Source: AC-32 sp963813435 (GTDB lineage: Bacteria > Actinomycetota > Thermoleophilia > Gaiellales > Gaiellaceae). From it: a stretch of DNA of 64,000 nt. The stretch spans positions 1,426,001 through 1,490,000 of the forward strand of contig CAWEYY010000003.1 of assembly GCA_963813435.1 (NCBI GenBank), read 5' to 3'. Shown piece by piece: positions 23,166 through 31,661 of the stretch. Numbering within the stretch: position 1 is the stretch's first letter; each line of letters opens with the position of its first letter. The notes under the pieces were generated by a model. It did not search any database and had not been told where the DNA came from. It saw nothing but the letters and a program-made list of their open reading frames with translations. The position numbers and the translations under genes are program-made.

Positions 23166-25232
23166 TCAGCGCCTGGCGCGGATGACCTTGCTGCGGTTTC
23201 CCGCCGCGTCGACGGCAAACGCGCTCAGCCCGCGCACCGACCCGCGGTGGCCGACCCGGAAGTAGCCGGACTTCTTCAGCGTCAGCCGGTGAGTGCGCCC
23301 GTCCAGCACGAGCGTGAGCCTCGCAGGCTCGCTCAGCCAGAAGCGCAGCTGGCCGAGGGACACGAGCCTGAGGACCGGCGGTGCGCGGTCGATCCGCAGG
23401 GGCACCGCCTGCCTGACCGTCATCAGCGCGTCCGTCGCGCTAAGGACCGCCTTGTAGGTCCCGTCCGCAAGGCCGCCGCCGTCCCAGCTGAGCCGCTGGG
23501 GCTCGGCGCCGAGGTCACCCTCGAACGGGGTCTCCGCGACGACCGGGCCCGAGTAGATCTGGAGCTTCACGTGCGCGAGCGCATACAGACGGAACGCAAA
23601 GTCGAGCGCGTCCTGCACGCCGTCGCCGTTCGGCGAGATCGCGGGGAAACTCGGCGCAAAGCCGGCCAGCGTGCGATCGACCGCGATCGGGATCGTCACC
23701 TCAACCTGCTTGCCCGTCCCGCTCTTCGCGGTCAGCGAGAGCCGGTAGCGCCCGTCGGGAACGTCGATCTGCTTCCAGGTGAAGCTGCGAGAGCCCGCGG
23801 CACGCAGCTGCTTGAAGAGCGTCGCGACCGGCGCGTTCGAGGCGTCGAGCACGGTCGCCGTGACGATGGCCTGGGTGTTGAGCCTGTAGGTCAGTTTCGC
23901 CTGGTCGTTCTTCCCGTCGCCGTTCGGGCTCACGAGCGCGGGCGACACCTTGACCTGGCGCAGCGACGGGGGTGGGAGCGGGGTGCCGAGCGCCCCCGTT
24001 GCGGCCCGCATGTCCGGCGCGGAGATCGTCCACGTGTAGCGCTGGTCGAGGGCCGCGGTGCTTGCGTCCCATGTCCAGTCGACGTTCGTGCCCGTGCCGG
24101 TTCCGCTTGCGACCTCCACGCCGTTCTGGTCGCGCACGCTCACCGTCCAGTCGGCCGAGCTCGAGAGCCGCGCCGTGAAGCGCACCGGGCCGCCGAGATT
24201 CCCCGCGACGGCGGGCTCGTACAGCTTCGGAAGCCCGGTCTTGGCCACAGCCGCGCGGATGGCCGGGAGCTGGGCGTAGAGCTTCGCCCCGGGACAGCCG
24301 GTCGGATACGTGTCGCGGTGCCCCGAGATCGCGCGAAGCGTCACTGCCTTTCCGGCCGGATAGCGCGAGTTGCCCGCGGAGATGCGCACGACCTTCGAGA
24401 GCGGATCGACGTGCGCCAGGTCGAGCCGCCAGGCGAGCAGCGAGACGAGCGCGGCCTTCGCCGCCGGAGTGATTCCGACGGAGCTGTAGTTGCCGATCAG
24501 CGCGACCCCGGTGCTGCCCGCGTTGAACCCCATCGCGTGCGCTCCGATCACGGCCCGCGTCATGCCGCCGTACCGGCCTTCGAAGACCTGGCCGTACTTG
24601 TCGACGAGGAAGTTGTAGCCGATGTCGTTCCAGCCGTTGCCCTTGACGTGGTAGATCTCGATCGCCCGCACAATCGCCGCCGATTGGCCCGCCGTGTAGC
24701 TGTTCGAGCCGGCCGTGTGATGGACGATCGCGAGGTGGACGTTGTCGGCGTAGGCCGGCGTCCCGCGGCGGATCGCCTCGTTCGCGTCCCACTCCGCACG
24801 CGTGATGATCGTCGGCTTCGCCGCGAGCTGCGGCGTACGGGTACGGCTGGCGGCCGCGGCGCCGGCGCTGCGGACGAAGTACGCACGCACCCGGGTCACG
24901 CGACTCACCTTGCGGACCTGGAGCGCGTCGGAGCCGCCGACCCAGTACGGGCTCCCGAGCTGCCAGCCGGTGGCCGAGTGCTCGCGGCCGCGGTCAGGCC
25001 GATCGTCACCCTCGGGCGCAGCTGTCCGCCAGGCGCTCCAGCGGCCGTCAAGCGCGCGCGTTCGAAACCGGACCGAGCCCTGGCCCTGCCAGTGCAGGCC
25101 GACGAGGTCGAAGCGCGCCGTGCGCACGGCAGAGCCTCCACCGACGTCTTTCGACGCAAGCGAAAGCGCCGCCCCGGAGGCTGGTGCTGGGAGGGCGACG
25201 GCAAGGACGGCTGCGACCAGGAGCGCTCGCAT
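23166..25232 (-). CDS. Secreted N-acetylmuramoyl-L-alanine amidase (PGRP/amidase_2) with FlgD-like modules
   Basis: A 688-residue exported peptidoglycan hydrolase. The signal peptide occupies residues 1-20. The amidase_2/PGRP domain is at about 150-330, with zinc ligands in AIVHHTAGSN and ISGHRDTYPTGCPG and the core GYNFLVDKYGQVFEGR. Downstream are two beta modules carrying the repeated motif SPNGDG (about 440 and 535), as in FlgD Ig-like domains, and a C-terminal region rich in WLSEPARL-type strands. ATG 25232 was preferred over upstream starts because it begins the signal peptide. A two-hairpin repeat element lies just upstream. Confidence 0.9.
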   Translation of the reverse strand: MRALLVAAVLAVALPAPASGAALSLASKDVGGGSAVRTARFDLVGLHWQGQGSVRFRTRALDGRWSAWRTAAPEGDDRPDRGREHSATGWQLGSPYWVGGSDALQVRKVSRVTRVRAYFVRSAGAAAASRTRTPQLAAKPTIITRAEWDANEAIRRGTPAYADNVHLAIVHHTAGSNSYTAGQSAAIVRAIEIYHVKGNGWNDIGYNFLVDKYGQVFEGRYGGMTRAVIGAHAMGFNAGSTGVALIGNYSSVGITPAAKAALVSLLAWRLDLAHVDPLSKVVRISAGNSRYPAGKAVTLRAISGHRDTYPTGCPGAKLYAQLPAIRAAVAKTGLPKLYEPAVAGNLGGPVRFTARLSSSADWTVSVRDQNGVEVASGTGTGTNVDWTWDASTAALDQRYTWTISAPDMRAATGALGTPLPPPSLRQVKVSPALVSPNGDGKNDQAKLTYRLNTQAIVTATVLDASNAPVATLFKQLRAAGSRSFTWKQIDVPDGRYRLSLTAKSGTGKQVEVTIPIAVDRTLAGFAPSFPAISPNGDGVQDALDFAFRLYALAHVKLQIYSGPVVAETPFEGDLGAEPQRLSWDGGGLADGTYKAVLSATDALMTVRQAVPLRIDRAPPVLRLVSLGQLRFWLSEPARLTLVLDGRTHRLTLKKSGYFRVGHRGSVRGLSAFAVDAAGNRSKVIRARR

Positions 25233-25238
25233 CGCTAA

Positions 25239-25302
25239 GGCGTCGCTTGCGACGCCTGCTTCAGGACGTACGAGCTCCGCTCGTGCGTCCGTCGGAGATG
25301 AC
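25239..25302 (+). repeat. Dispersed two-hairpin intergenic element, copy 2
   Basis: Hairpin 1 is a perfect 8-bp stem GGCGTCGC-TT-GCGACGCC at 25239-25256. The linker TTCAGG leads to hairpin 2, GGACG/CGTCC with the inner ACGAGC-tcc-GCTCGT (about 25264-25290), then GTCGGAGATGAC. The linker and tail match the copy at 52105. It lies in the 179-base divergent gap between the amidase and nfeD genes, in the 5' region of the amidase gene. Confidence 0.8.
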
Positions 25303-25411
25303 CGGTCGATCCGTTTGAGGACATATCGAATCCGTCTGACAGCTGACCCGGCATCGAGGGTGGCACAAGCGCTCTGGAGCCGCAAGGTGCGCTGATACCA
25401 TCTTTACAACC

Positions 25412-26713
25412 GTGAAAGAGCCGTTTCTGCGGGCATTTTTCGCCTCAGTGGCTGTTGCCCTCGCCGTTCCGGCACTCGCCATAGGATCGTCCTCGTCGAA
25501 GCCGCGCGTGCTCGTCGTCGACTTCCCGCTCGAGGTCAACCCGGTCACGGCGAACTACCTCGATCACCAGATCCATCGCGCGCAGGACAAGGGGTACAAC
25601 GCGGTCGTCATCAAGCTCGACACCCCGGGCGGCCTCTCGGACTCGATGCGGACGATCGTCAAGAACGAGCTGAGCTCGAAGATCCCCGTGATCGTCTACG
25701 TCGCGCCGCCGGGAGCCCGGGCGGCCTCGGCCGGCGTGTGGATCGGTCAGGCGGCCGACGAGCTGGCGATGGCGCCGACGACGAACATCGGCTCTTCGAC
25801 CCCGATCGAGTCGAACGGGGCGAACATCGGGAGCGATCTCCGGCGCAAGGTGGTCAATGACGCTGCGGCGTCACTGCGCGGCCTCGCGAAGTTCCACGGG
25901 AGAAACGAGCGCTGGGCCGACCGCGCCGTTCGCCAAGCCTCGAATCTGACCGCTGACCAGGCTCTACGCCTGAACGTCATCGACGACATCGCGCCGAGCC
26001 TGCCCGCCCTGCTCGACAAGGTCGACGGCAAGAAGACCGTGGGCAAGGACTTCGTGCTCCACACCGCCGGCGCGCAGATCGACGAGGTCCACCCGGGCTT
26101 CTTCACGCGCCTGCTGAACACGCTGATCAACCCGAACATCCTCCCGCTCCTGTTCCTGGCCGGCCTCGCAGGGATCGGCTTCGAGATCTTCCACCCGGGG
26201 GTCGTGCTCCCGGGTGCGCTGGGGGCCGTCGCTCTCGTGACGGCGCTGTTCGGCTTCGCTGTGGTGCCCATCAGCTGGGCCGGTCTCGCGCTGATCCTGC
26301 TCGGCGCCGCGCTCCTCGTGATCGACGCGCACGTCATGAGCCATGGGGCGCTCACCGTCTCTGGCCTGATCGCGCTCGTCGTCGGCTGCCTGATGCTCTT
26401 CCACAATGCCCCGCCTCCGTACAACGACGTGAACGCGCCGTTGATCATCGCGTTCGCCGTCGGCCTCGGCGTCCTCTGGGCCTTCGCGATCGCGAAGGGC
26501 GTCCAGATTCGGCGAAGCCCGGTCCGGGTCGGCGTGCACATGATGGTCGGCGAGGTCGGCGAGGCGAGGCGTGACGACCTCGTCTTCGTCAACGGCGAGC
26601 TCTGGCGCGCCCGCTCGGCGGACGGAACGCCGCTGCGGCCCGGCCAGAGCGTCCGCGTCTCCGGGGTCGATCCCGAGCTCCTGCTGGAGGTGGTGCACGT
26701 TGTTCCCGAGTAG
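25412..26713 (+). CDS. NfeD family membrane protein with ClpP-class serine protease domain
   Basis: A 433-residue membrane protein. The signal segment is at residues 1-24. The ClpP/SppA-like protease domain (about 28-210) has IKLDTPGGLSDSMR and the catalytic Ser region in PPGARAASAGVWIG. There are four to five transmembrane helices at about 235-370 and a C-terminal OB-fold NfeD domain (about 380-433, MVGEVGEARRDDLVF). NfeD proteins pair with stomatin-like slipins in membrane quality control, and the slipin gene follows after 12 bases. GTG 25412 is the start. Confidence 0.92.
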   Translation: MKEPFLRAFFASVAVALAVPALAIGSSSSKPRVLVVDFPLEVNPVTANYLDHQIHRAQDKGYNAVVIKLDTPGGLSDSMRTIVKNELSSKIPVIVYVAPPGARAASAGVWIGQAADELAMAPTTNIGSSTPIESNGANIGSDLRRKVVNDAAASLRGLAKFHGRNERWADRAVRQASNLTADQALRLNVIDDIAPSLPALLDKVDGKKTVGKDFVLHTAGAQIDEVHPGFFTRLLNTLINPNILPLLFLAGLAGIGFEIFHPGVVLPGALGAVALVTALFGFAVVPISWAGLALILLGAALLVIDAHVMSHGALTVSGLIALVVGCLMLFHNAPPPYNDVNAPLIIAFAVGLGVLWAFAIAKGVQIRRSPVRVGVHMMVGEVGEARRDDLVFVNGELWRARSADGTPLRPGQSVRVSGVDPELLLEVVHVVPE

Positions 26714-26725
26714 GATCGGAGTCGA

Positions 26726-27493
26726 ATGAACATCGCGCTCGTGATCCTCGGCATCACCCTCCTGATCGTGCTCCTGTTCGTGATCGGAGCGCTCAAGGTC
26801 GCCCGCGAGTACGAGCGCGGGATCATCTTCCGGCTCGGCCGCCTGCTGCCCCAGCCCAAGGGCCCGGGTCTCTTCATCCTGATCCCGATCGTCGACCGGA
26901 TGGTGAAGGTCGACCTGCGCACGATCACGCTCAACGTTCCTCCGCAGGACGTGATCACGAAGGACAACGTCCCGGTCCGCGTGAACGCGGTCGCGTACTT
27001 CCGGATTGTCGGCCCGTCCGATGCGGTCGTGCAGGTCGAGAACTATCTGGCTGCCACGTCTCAGATCGCGCAGACGACCCTACGCTCCGTGCTCGGCCAG
27101 CATCTGCTCGACGAGCTCCTCTCGGAGCGCGACAAGATCAACTCGATCCTGCAGGGGATCATCGACGAGGCCACCTCTCCCTGGGGAATCAAAGTCTCGA
27201 TCGTCGAGATCAAGGACGTCGAGATTCCCTCCAGCATGCAGCGCGCGATGGCGAGGCAGGCAGAGGCCGAGCGCGAGCGCCGCGCGAAGATCATCAGCTC
27301 GGAAGGCGAGTTCCAGGCTTCCGAGCGGCTCAAGGACGCCGCGCTCGTCCTGGAGAAGCACCCGACGGCCCTCCAGCTGCGCTACCTGCAGACGTTGATC
27401 GAGATCAGCGGCACCCCGTCGACCACGATCGTCTTCCCGGCGCCGATCGACCTGCTCAAGCCGTTTCTCGAACAGCCGAACGAAGACTCCTGA
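26726..27493 (+). CDS. Slipin/stomatin-like SPFH (band 7) protein
   Basis: A 255-residue membrane-anchored scaffold protein. One N-terminal transmembrane helix (residues 3-22) is followed by the SPFH domain, with YERGIIFRLGRLLPQPKGPG and VRVNAVAYFRIV, and by a coiled-coil rich in Ala/Glu/Arg (about 172-205). Such proteins form membrane microdomains with the NfeD partner encoded upstream. Its stop codon overlaps the apparent CTG start of the GalT-like gene. Confidence 0.93.
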   Translation: MNIALVILGITLLIVLLFVIGALKVAREYERGIIFRLGRLLPQPKGPGLFILIPIVDRMVKVDLRTITLNVPPQDVITKDNVPVRVNAVAYFRIVGPSDAVVQVENYLAATSQIAQTTLRSVLGQHLLDELLSERDKINSILQGIIDEATSPWGIKVSIVEIKDVEIPSSMQRAMARQAEAERERRAKIISSEGEFQASERLKDAALVLEKHPTALQLRYLQTLIEISGTPSTTIVFPAPIDLLKPFLEQPNEDS

Positions 27494-28356
27494 GCGACCT
27501 GCGGGTAGACCCGCTCTCGGGGCGCCTGGTAGCCGTTGCGCCCGGGCGGTCCCAGCGCCCCGGCGCAGCCTGGGCGACGCTCGAGCCGGAGGGGGCGGGC
27601 GAGCGCGAGAGCTGTCCGTTCTGCGAAGGCCGTGAGGAGCGCACCCCGCCCGAGGTCTTCGCGCTTCCCGTCGGCCGCGAGCCGGACACTCCGGGCTGGT
27701 CGGTCCGCGTCGTGCCGAACAAGTTCCCCGCCTTCGGGCGCCAGGAGGTGGTCGTCCACGCGCCAGAGCACGTTCGCTCGATCGCCGACCTGGGCGCCGC
27801 ACAGCTCGAGCTCGTGGCCGAGGCGTGGCGGGCGCGAGCAGGGGCGGCCCGCGCCGATGGCTTCGCGAGCGTGTTCGCCGGTATCAACGAAGGCCGCGCG
27901 GCCGGCTCGAGCCTGCCGCACTCCCACTCGCAGCTCGCCGGCTTTCGCGAGCAGCCGGTCTCGCTCGAAGACCCGTGCAAGCTCTGCGACTACCTCGCCT
28001 GGGAGCGGCTCGAGCAGGAGCGTGTCGTCGTCGAGCGCGACGGCCTCGTCCTGCTCTGCCCCTTCGCAGGCCGCGCGCCCTACGAGTGCCTGGTCGCGCC
28101 GCTCGACCACGAGCAGGACGGCTTCGAGAGCACGCTCCTCGGGACCGCACTCGACCTCGCAGCGGAGGCGCTACGCCGGCTGCGGGGCGCGGAAGGGCCG
28201 CGGCCGGCCAACCTCTGGCTGCGGCCGGACGGCCACTGGCGCCTCGAGATCGTCCCGCGCCTGACCGTGTTCGCGTCGCTCGAGCTCGCGACGGGACACT
28301 TCGTCAACCCGCTCGCCCCGGAGGACGCCGCAGCAACTCTTCGGGGTGCAGGCTAA
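27490..28356 (+). CDS. GalT-like HIT-superfamily nucleotidyltransferase, probable CTG start
   Basis: A 288-residue relative of galactose-1-phosphate uridylyltransferase. It has the N-terminal DPLSGRLVAVAPGR, zinc Cys pairs CPFC and CKLC, VVPNKFPAF, and the active-site triad region SLPHSHSQLAG at about 142-152. The usual His-Pro-His is His-Ser-His (His144 and His146), so the sugar-phosphate substrate may differ. No ATG, GTG or TTG exists in frame before GTG 27712, deep in the domain; CTG 27490 overlapping the slipin stop (CTGA) gives the family N-terminus. A tandem hairpin array follows its stop. Confidence 0.82.
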   Translation: MSDLRVDPLSGRLVAVAPGRSQRPGAAWATLEPEGAGERESCPFCEGREERTPPEVFALPVGREPDTPGWSVRVVPNKFPAFGRQEVVVHAPEHVRSIADLGAAQLELVAEAWRARAGAARADGFASVFAGINEGRAAGSSLPHSHSQLAGFREQPVSLEDPCKLCDYLAWERLEQERVVVERDGLVLLCPFAGRAPYECLVAPLDHEQDGFESTLLGTALDLAAEALRRLRGAEGPRPANLWLRPDGHWRLEIVPRLTVFASLELATGHFVNPLAPEDAAATLRGAG

Positions 28357-28676
28357 GGCGCTCGCTTGCGACGCTGACCGTGAGAGGCTGTGCCGGCTTT
28401 GCCGGTGCGGCCGTTTAGTTCGCGCTCGCTTGCGACGCCGACCGTGAGAGGCTGTGCCGGCTTTGCCGGTGCGGCCGTTTAGTTCGCGCTCGCTTGCGAC
28501 GCCGACCGTGAGAGGCTGTGCCGGCTTTGCCGGTGCGGCCGTTTAGTTCGCGCTCGCTTGCGACGCCGACCGTGAGAGGCTGTGCCGGCTTTGCCGGGGC
28601 GGCCGTTTAGTTCGCGCTCACTTGCGACGCCGACCGTGAGAGGCCGTGCCGGCTTTGCCGGTGCGGCCGTTTAATT
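28357..28676 (+). repeat. Five-copy tandem array of a 64-bp two-hairpin element
   Basis: The core CTTGCGAC begins at 28365, 28429, 28493, 28557 and 28621, an exact 64-bp period with very few substitutions. Each unit holds a 12-bp stem with a TTT loop formed by GGCTGTGCCGGC and GCCGGTGCGGCC (G-U pairs allowed), followed by GTTTAGTTCGCGCTC. The array fills the whole convergent gap between the GalT-like and merR stops. The last copy supplies the TTA that is the merR stop codon. Nothing else is seen in this gap; there are no unique spacers, so it is not a CRISPR array. Confidence 0.9.
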
Positions 28677-28964
28677 CGCCCGCGCCTGCTCGGCGCGGAA
28701 GGTGCGGGCCGCCTCGATCGCCGCGCCGAGATTGAGGCCCTTGTCCTTCGCCTGCTTGATGAGCATGACCGTCTCGAGCGCATCCATGTCGTAGATCCGC
28801 TGCTTCTTCCCCTTGGTCGGGATGTGTGCCTTGTTCGTCCAGTAGTCCAGCTGCATCTTCGAGATCCCTGCGACCCGGCACACCTGCCCGAGGTAGAGCT
28901 CGAGCTTGTCCAGATGCTCGGAAATCTCGACCGGCTCAAGGAAGTCGGCTGCCTTGTGGTACAC
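28671..28964 (-). CDS. MerR-type helix-turn-helix regulator, short
   Basis: A 97-residue protein consisting of a winged MerR-like DNA-binding domain: LYLGQVCRVAGISKMQLDYW (about 30-49), then the wing KGKKQRIYDMDALETVMLIK. There is no effector domain and only a short C-terminal helix. The start GTG 28964 has GGAGG 10 bases upstream. The stop codon lies in the last tandem-repeat copy, and the gene body ends as EQARAN. It lies downstream of gyrA on the same strand. Its target is unknown. Confidence 0.85.
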   Translation of the reverse strand: MYHKAADFLEPVEISEHLDKLELYLGQVCRVAGISKMQLDYWTNKAHIPTKGKKQRIYDMDALETVMLIKQAKDKGLNLGAAIEAARTFRAEQARAN

Positions 28965-29057
28965 GATGGGTCCACCTCCCTGCCGAACGCGCGCCTGCGT
29001 TGAAAGTTATATCGCGCTTCTTCGCCTTCGTGAAACGGGAGGTGTCGGCGCGGCGTT

Positions 29058-31592
29058 CTAGGGCGTCTCGGCAGGCTCTTCCGCGGCGGGCTCTGAAGCA
29101 GGAGCGTCCACCTCGTCGTCCTCGGACTCTGCGACGAGCGCGATGCTGGAGACCAGCTCGGCCTTGCGGAGCCGGACGACGATCACGCCCTGCGTGGCGC
29201 GGCCGAGCCGCTTGATCTCGCTGACCGACATCTTGATCACGGTCCCGCCAGTGGAGATCAGGATCAGCTGCTCGCCCTCGCGCACCGCGACCGCTCCCGC
29301 GAGCTGGCCACGCGCCTCCGTCAGCTGAACGGTCTTCACGCCCAGCCCGCCGCGACCCTTGACCGGGTAGTCGGGCATCCGCGTCCGCTTGCCGTACCCC
29401 TGGTCGGTGACGACGAGCATGTCGAGGTCGTCCCGGGCAATCGCAGCCGCGATGACCTCGTCGCCCTTGCGCAGGCTCATGCCCTTGACGCCCGACGTGG
29501 CCCGGCCCATCGGGCGAGCGTTCTGCTCGGCGAACCGGATCGCCTGGCCCTTCCGCGAGACCAGCATGATGTCGTCGGTTCCCGACGAGTGGAGGACGTC
29601 GACCAGCGCGTCGCCGTCGCGCAGCTTGATCGCGATGATCCCGTCCGCCTTGAGCGGGGTGTTGTACTCCTCGAAGCGGGTCTTCTTGACCATCCCGTTA
29701 CGAGTGGCGAGGACGAGGTACTCGGCCTCCTTGAACTCGCGCGTCGCGATCACTGCCTTGACCTGCTCGTCCTGGGCGAACGGGAGCAGGTTGACGATCG
29801 CGCGGCCCTTCGACTGGCGTGTCCCGAGCGGCAGCTCGTGCACCTTCAGCCGGTAGACCTTGCCGACGGTCGTGAAGAAGAGCAGGTAGTCGTGCGTCGA
29901 GGCGACGAACAGGTGCTCGATGTAGTCCTCGTCCTTGAGATCCATGCCCATCACGCCGATCCCGCCGCGGCGCTGTTCGCGGTACGCGCTGACGGGCAAG
30001 CGCTTGACGTAGCCCGAGCGCGTGATCGCGATGACCATGTCCTCCTCCGCGATCAGGTCCTCGAGCTCGAGCTCGTCCTCGCCGGCCACGATCTCCGTGC
30101 GGCGCTCGTCGTCCTTCGCATAGCCGGTGACGAGCTCGGCGAGCTCGTCCTTGATCACTCCATCTACCTTGGCCGGGTCGCCGAGGATCGCGCGCAGCTC
30201 CGTGATCCGCTCCTGGAGGTCCTTGTACTCCTCCTCGATCTCCTTGCGCGCGAGGCCGGTCAGGCGCGAGAGGCGGAGGTCGAGGATCGCCTGGGCCTGG
30301 ACCTCGGAGAGCTCGAACTGCTCCATCAGGCCGGTTCGCGCGTCGTCGGTGTCCGCGGCGGCGCGGATCAGCGCGATGACCGCATCGAGGTTGTCGAGCG
30401 CCTTGAGGTAGCCCTCGAGCACGTGAGCGCGGCGCTCGGCCTGGCGCAGCTCGTACTTCGAGCGGCGGGTGACGATCTCGCGCTGGTAGTCGAGGTAGTG
30501 CCGGACGAGCTCGAGCAGCGAGAGCGTCTTCGGAACGCCGTCGACAAGGGCGACCGCGTTGTACCCGAAGGTCGTCTGCAGTGGCGTCAGCTTGAAGAGC
30601 TTGTTCAGCGCCACCTGCGGGATCGCATCCCGCTTCAGCTCGACGTAGATCCGCATGCCCTCCTTGTCGGAGTGGTCCTGCAGCGCCTCGTCCGACATCG
30701 GCACCTCGGTGAGCGTGCCCGCTTTTACTAGGTCGGCGATCTTCTCGATCACGCCGCCCTCGCCGGCCTTGCGCACGCCGTACGGCAGCTCGGTGACGAT
30801 GATCGCGCTCTTGCCGCCGCGCAGCTGCTCGATGTGCGCGCGGCCGCGGACGGTGATGCGGCCGCGGCCTGTGCGGTACGCGTCGCGGATTCCTGAGTAG
30901 CCGACGATCGCGCCCCCAGTCGGGAAGTCGGGTCCCCTGACGTGCTTCATCAGGCTTTCGACGTTGATCGCCGGCTCGTCGATCATCGCCACGATCCCGT
31001 TGACGATCTCGCCGAGGTTGTGCGGCGGCATGTTCGTCGCCATTCCGACGGCGATCCCGGCGGAGCCGTTGACGAGCAGGTTCGGGAAGCGCGCGGGCAG
31101 CACCATCGGCTCGCGGCGCGACTCGTCGTAGTTCGGCATGAAGTCGACGGTGTCGGCGTCGATGTCGCGCAGGAGCTCGGTCGCGATCCGCGAGAGGCGG
31201 CACTCGGTGTAGCGCATCGCGCCCGCGGGATCGCCGTCGACGGAGCCGAAGTAGCCCTGGCCGTCGACGAGCGGGTAGCGGAGTGAGAACGGCTGCGCGA
31301 GCCGGACGAGCGCGTCATAGATCGCCTGGTCGCCGTGCGGGTGGTAGTTCCCCATGACGTCGCCGACCACGCGGGCGGACTTTCGGGTTGGACGGTTGGG
31401 CTGGAGCCCGGCCTCGTGCATCGCGTACATCACCCGGCGATGGACGGGCTTCAGGCCGTCGCGCACATCCGGCAGCGCCCGACTCACGATCACGCTCATG
31501 GCGTAGTCGAGGAAGCTGGTGCGAACCTCCTGGTCGAGCTCGCGGCTCTCGATTCTCCCTGCGCCCAGAGGACCGGTTTCTAGTTCAGACAC
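29058..31592 (-). CDS. gyrA: DNA gyrase subunit A
   Basis: An 844-residue subunit that with GyrB introduces negative supercoils. The catalytic Tyr128 is in AMRYTECRLS. The quinolone-determining region is GNYHPHGDQAIYDALVRLAQ, with Gln89 at the position of E. coli Ser83 and Asp93 at that of Asp87. The C-terminal beta-pinwheel has a GyrA-box variant QRRGGIG. GTG 31592 is the start. A strong hairpin sits in the 69-base gap after gyrB. Confidence 0.97.
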   Translation of the reverse strand: MSELETGPLGAGRIESRELDQEVRTSFLDYAMSVIVSRALPDVRDGLKPVHRRVMYAMHEAGLQPNRPTRKSARVVGDVMGNYHPHGDQAIYDALVRLAQPFSLRYPLVDGQGYFGSVDGDPAGAMRYTECRLSRIATELLRDIDADTVDFMPNYDESRREPMVLPARFPNLLVNGSAGIAVGMATNMPPHNLGEIVNGIVAMIDEPAINVESLMKHVRGPDFPTGGAIVGYSGIRDAYRTGRGRITVRGRAHIEQLRGGKSAIIVTELPYGVRKAGEGGVIEKIADLVKAGTLTEVPMSDEALQDHSDKEGMRIYVELKRDAIPQVALNKLFKLTPLQTTFGYNAVALVDGVPKTLSLLELVRHYLDYQREIVTRRSKYELRQAERRAHVLEGYLKALDNLDAVIALIRAAADTDDARTGLMEQFELSEVQAQAILDLRLSRLTGLARKEIEEEYKDLQERITELRAILGDPAKVDGVIKDELAELVTGYAKDDERRTEIVAGEDELELEDLIAEEDMVIAITRSGYVKRLPVSAYREQRRGGIGVMGMDLKDEDYIEHLFVASTHDYLLFFTTVGKVYRLKVHELPLGTRQSKGRAIVNLLPFAQDEQVKAVIATREFKEAEYLVLATRNGMVKKTRFEEYNTPLKADGIIAIKLRDGDALVDVLHSSGTDDIMLVSRKGQAIRFAEQNARPMGRATSGVKGMSLRKGDEVIAAAIARDDLDMLVVTDQGYGKRTRMPDYPVKGRGGLGVKTVQLTEARGQLAGAVAVREGEQLILISTGGTVIKMSVSEIKRLGRATQGVIVVRLRKAELVSSIALVAESEDDEVDAPASEPAAEEPAETP

Positions 31593-31602
31593 CGATCAAC
31601 TC

Positions 31603-31660
31603 CATCGAGCGAAGCGATGATCAAACCAGCACCGCGGAAAGTGCGCAGCACTTTTCGCGG
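31603..31660 (+). repeat. Two-hairpin element between gyrB and gyrA
   Basis: A short hairpin CATCG/CGATG (31603-31619) is followed by a 13-bp stem CCGCGGAAAGTGC (31632-31644), loop GCA and GCACTTTTCGCGG (31648-31660) with one G-T pair, then ATTAGAC. Layout and spacing match the dispersed element, though the sequence is the most divergent. It lies inside the presumed gyrB-gyrA transcript. Confidence 0.65.
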
Positions 31661-31661
31661 A

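Noticed and set aside
23247..25238. Long plus-strand open frame across the amidase
   Set aside because: Antisense shadow; the minus strand encodes a clear PGRP domain with a signal peptide.
28357..28676. Possible CRISPR array
   Set aside because: The repeats are contiguous 64-bp units without unique spacers, and no cas gene is nearby.
29028..29038. CGTGAAAC half parS site before the merR gene
   Set aside because: The left half does not match; single half-sites are expected by chance.
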